Position numbers and translations under genes: made by a program. This document shows positions 14,917 through 16,530 of a stretch of DNA of 16,530 nt, in pieces (the first letter of the stretch is position 1; every line of letters begins with the position of its first letter). A model generated the notes under the pieces. That model saw only the letters and a program-made list of their open reading frames with translations. It was not told the DNA's origin and made no database searches. The stretch comes from Bacteroidota bacterium (lineage in GTDB: Bacteria > Bacteroidota > Bacteroidia > Flavobacteriales > Weeksellaceae): NCBI GenBank assembly GCA_023457935.1, contig JAEXBA010000045.1, positions 1-16,530 on the forward strand, written 5' to 3'.

Positions 14917-15981
14917 CTATTTTCCCGTCACAGAAGTTTCATAATTCCTAAGCGTAAAATTCAGAACCGCTTCCACAATATCGCCCATTGTTTCACAGTT
15001 TTTCAGCGCATTGTCTTTCAGATAGGCGAGAACTTCCTCACGCAGCTGAATTGTTTTTTCTTTGGGTGCAATTTCGTCCTTTTTCATAATGGCAATCAGC
15101 TTGTTAAGACGGTTGGAACCTACCAGCATTCTTTTCGCCATAATCGATCTTTCCTCGTGTTGATACTGTTTTATTGAAGACTGCTCAATATTATCAGCCA
15201 CAAATTTCACATACTCGTAATTCTCGCGGAAAAACTGCGGCTTATAGGTATTCATGCTGCCTTCATAGCTTTGCTGGTCGAAATCAATACTCCGGATTCT
15301 GTATTTAATTTCATCAAAATCCGGCGTCATTTCAATCACAAAATTATACGAACGCTGATCGCCCAAAAGTCTTAGAAAACAACGCTCGTTAAACTTCACA
15401 AACTCTTTTGCAATACGCTTTTTGTTGCTGTGTTCGTTCACGTAACGTTCCAGAAAAATATCACCTGGAATTCCTGCAATATGTTCCTCAATCAGTGTAT
15501 TGTCGTGAACCAGAAAATAAACACGGTTAGGGGAAAGCAAATATTCCAGTTCCAGACCGTAAATCCGAGAAGCATCGGCTTTTTTCACATAAAAATAATC
15601 GTGAATGTCGTTGTACTGATTCCTGATTTTAATCCGGAAAGGGTGCGAATTCCCGAACGTGCAGTAATCAATGCTGTCCACCACGAGGTGTTCCGCGGCT
15701 TCCTCGTTTCCGTCGGAACGCAGCCGCTGATAGATTTTCAGCAAACCGCTGTTAATCTCGTCCTGTTCATGATAAGCGTACATTACGCCTTCCCAAAGTG
15801 TTTCCTTACCGTTTTTGTCCAGAATCGGAAAATGATCGGTAAACCGAAGTAAATCCTCATACATTACCGAAATGTTGATTGTACGGTCGTATTCCGTTAG
15901 ATAATTCATCAGATCACCGTTAATTGGATAGTGAATTTTCTTTTTGGAAATCTTGATGTCGCTGTGTTTGTCAGAATTCAT
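14917..15981 (-). CDS. Uncharacterised protein with protein-kinase-like catalytic motifs
   Basis: No named family came to mind for this 354-residue soluble protein, which has no signal peptide or membrane helix. Its middle reads like a divergent kinase fold: a strand with Lys (D-Y-F-Y-V-K-K, K133/K134), a helix with Glu (E144/E146), and a hinge-like L-I-E-E-H-I-A-G-I-P-G-D (163-174). A catalytic-loop-like L-G-D-Q-R-S-Y-N-F follows, with D208 and N213 spaced as in H-R-D-x4-N, and then a metal-binding-like S-I-D-F-D-Q (D233). The usual His/Tyr before the catalytic Asp is replaced by Leu-Gly. The N-terminal 120 and C-terminal 100 residues are unassigned. If active it might phosphorylate a protein or small molecule, or it could be a pseudokinase. 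The ATG at 15981 fits a promoter 18 bases away. It is transcribed alone. Confidence 0.75.
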   Translation of the reverse strand: MNSDKHSDIKISKKKIHYPINGDLMNYLTEYDRTINISVMYEDLLRFTDHFPILDKNGKETLWEGVMYAYHEQDEINSGLLKIYQRLRSDGNEEAAEHLVVDSIDYCTFGNSHPFRIKIRNQYNDIHDYFYVKKADASRIYGLELEYLLSPNRVYFLVHDNTLIEEHIAGIPGDIFLERYVNEHSNKKRIAKEFVKFNERCFLRLLGDQRSYNFVIEMTPDFDEIKYRIRSIDFDQQSYEGSMNTYKPQFFRENYEYVKFVADNIEQSSIKQYQHEERSIMAKRMLVGSNRLNKLIAIMKKDEIAPKEKTIQLREEVLAYLKDNALKNCETMGDIVEAVLNFTLRNYETSVTGK

Positions 15982-15999
15982 TCCGGAAGTTTAATCTTA

Positions 16000-16029
16000 C
16001 TAATTTACGGATTTTTCAGGAGCTTCAAA
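16000..16029 (-). promoter_or_regulatory. Candidate promoter of the kinase-like gene
   Basis: On the minus strand TTTG (16026-16029) and TAAATTAG (16000-16007, 7 of 8 positions of TAnnTTTG) are 18 bases apart. The predicted transcript start would lie about 12-15 bases before the ATG at 15981. The arrangement matches the Bacteroidetes promoter pattern well. Confidence 0.45.
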
Positions 16030-16046
16030 GCTGGTTTGCTGTTTCC

Positions 16047-16143
16047 AATGCGGTCCGGCTCTCCGCACTCGCTTTTTTTCTGGCGGCGGCGGCCTCGCCG
16101 CCGCCAGAAAAAAGAGCTCAGACAGATGCTGCGATCCGGGCTA
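16047..16143 (-). repeat. Dispersed palindromic element, copy B (inverted)
   Basis: Read on the minus strand, it starts TAGCCCGGAT, matches copy A (13117-13205) at 25 of the first 30 bases, and shares TCTGTCTGAGCTC, GCGAG and AGCCGGACCG. Its stem is 18 bp, perfect (16074-16091 with 16096-16113), longer and more GC-rich than in copy A, with a four-base loop. Confidence 0.85.
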
Positions 16144-16530
16144 TTACACGTTTCCGTTATTCTTATCATAGTCACCCTTCTTAAAACCGCAAAAAGCCTG
16201 ATATCAATCACTTCAAATAGTACATTTCATCCTTTTCGGTCTTAAAATCAACAGGTTTTAATAAAACTTCTTTGTCACCTCTGCGTTAAAAAAATCATCA
16301 ACCCATCAAAAAAACTGATTTTACAGTTTCACGCAAATGTTTGCTTTTTCTGATTCTAAAAAATAAAGTCTATTGAACTTAGCTTTCACCCTTTGCGGTC
16401 TTAAAATCAGCAGCTTTTAGTAAAACTTCTTTGTCACCTCTGCGTTAAAAAAATCATCAACCCATCAAAAAAACTGATTTTACAGTTTCACGCAAATGTT
16501 TGCTTTTTCTGATTCTAAAAAATAAAGTCT
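16144..16530. other. Gene-free stretch at the right edge
   Basis: This 387-base stretch is AT-rich and has no credible ORF or RNA gene. Bases 16144-16224 show nothing recognisable. The remainder is the 159-bp tandem repeat described separately, which continues past the window end. Confidence 0.75.
16225..16530. repeat. 159-bp tandem direct repeat, second unit cut by window end
   Basis: Unit 1 is 16225-16383; unit 2 starts at 16384 and is cut at 16530 after 147 bases. The segment 16262-16371 is identical to 16421-16530 over all 110 bases, while the first 37 bases of the units differ at several positions. Inside each unit, short strings of the CTTTGCGGTCTTAAAA and CACCTCTGCGTTAAAA kind recur, which resemble dispersed intergenic repeats of Bacteroidetes. 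Confidence 0.93.

Noticed and set aside
14797..15177. 126-codon open frame on the plus strand
   Set aside because: It begins in repeat-like sequence and continues antisense to the kinase-like gene; its protein has no sensible pattern.
16225..16530. CRISPR array
   Set aside because: There are only two long adjacent units with no spacers and no cas genes.

Overview
The window looks like chromosomal DNA of a Flavobacteriia-type bacterium, most likely the Chryseobacterium/Kaistella/Epilithonimonas group. This is an inference from moderate-to-low GC, almost no Shine-Dalgarno sequences, several -7 elements of the Bacteroidetes TAnnTTTG type, and protein families and operon orders typical of that group. 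There are no rRNA or tRNA genes, no transposase, no phage genes and no CRISPR array.

Layout. (1) 2-6891, plus strand: a metal-efflux cluster. It holds a small His-containing exported protein, a CzcA-type heavy-metal RND pump, its TolC-like outer-membrane channel, its lipoprotein adaptor, and a VIT1/CCC1 Fe/Mn-type transporter one base after the adaptor. A strong intrinsic terminator closes it at 6915-6945. (2) 6998-8447, plus: an SRPBCC protein, a lipoprotein of unknown function overlapping it by 17 bases, and a GNAT acetyltransferase resembling AAC(3)-I enzymes. (3) 8487-11015, minus: a two-component system. The TPR-containing sensor kinase is split by a one-base frameshift at a run of five C; the NarL/LuxR-type regulator overlaps it by four bases. 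(4) 11208-13030, plus: a tandem-domain VOC/PhnB-like protein, a second SRPBCC protein and a DoxX-like membrane protein, preceded by an orphan mini-ORF plus terminator. (5) 13288-14703, plus: an ECF-type sigma factor with an operator-like dyad at its start, a small membrane protein, then a separate 92-residue membrane-anchored Cys-containing protein. (6) 14917-15981, minus: a 354-residue protein without a familiar name, in which I see protein-kinase-like catalytic residues. (7) 15982-16530: no gene; one copy of a dispersed palindromic element and a 159-bp tandem repeat running off the window edge.

How the parts fit. Regions 1 and 3 are the only clearly assembled systems: a three-part envelope-spanning metal pump co-transcribed with an inner-membrane metal transporter, and a sensor-regulator pair whose sensor is interrupted. 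The 13.1-16.1 kb stretch (sigma factor, small membrane proteins, kinase-like protein) is bounded by two inverted copies of the palindromic element. It is the least explained part of the window and the best candidate for something undescribed.
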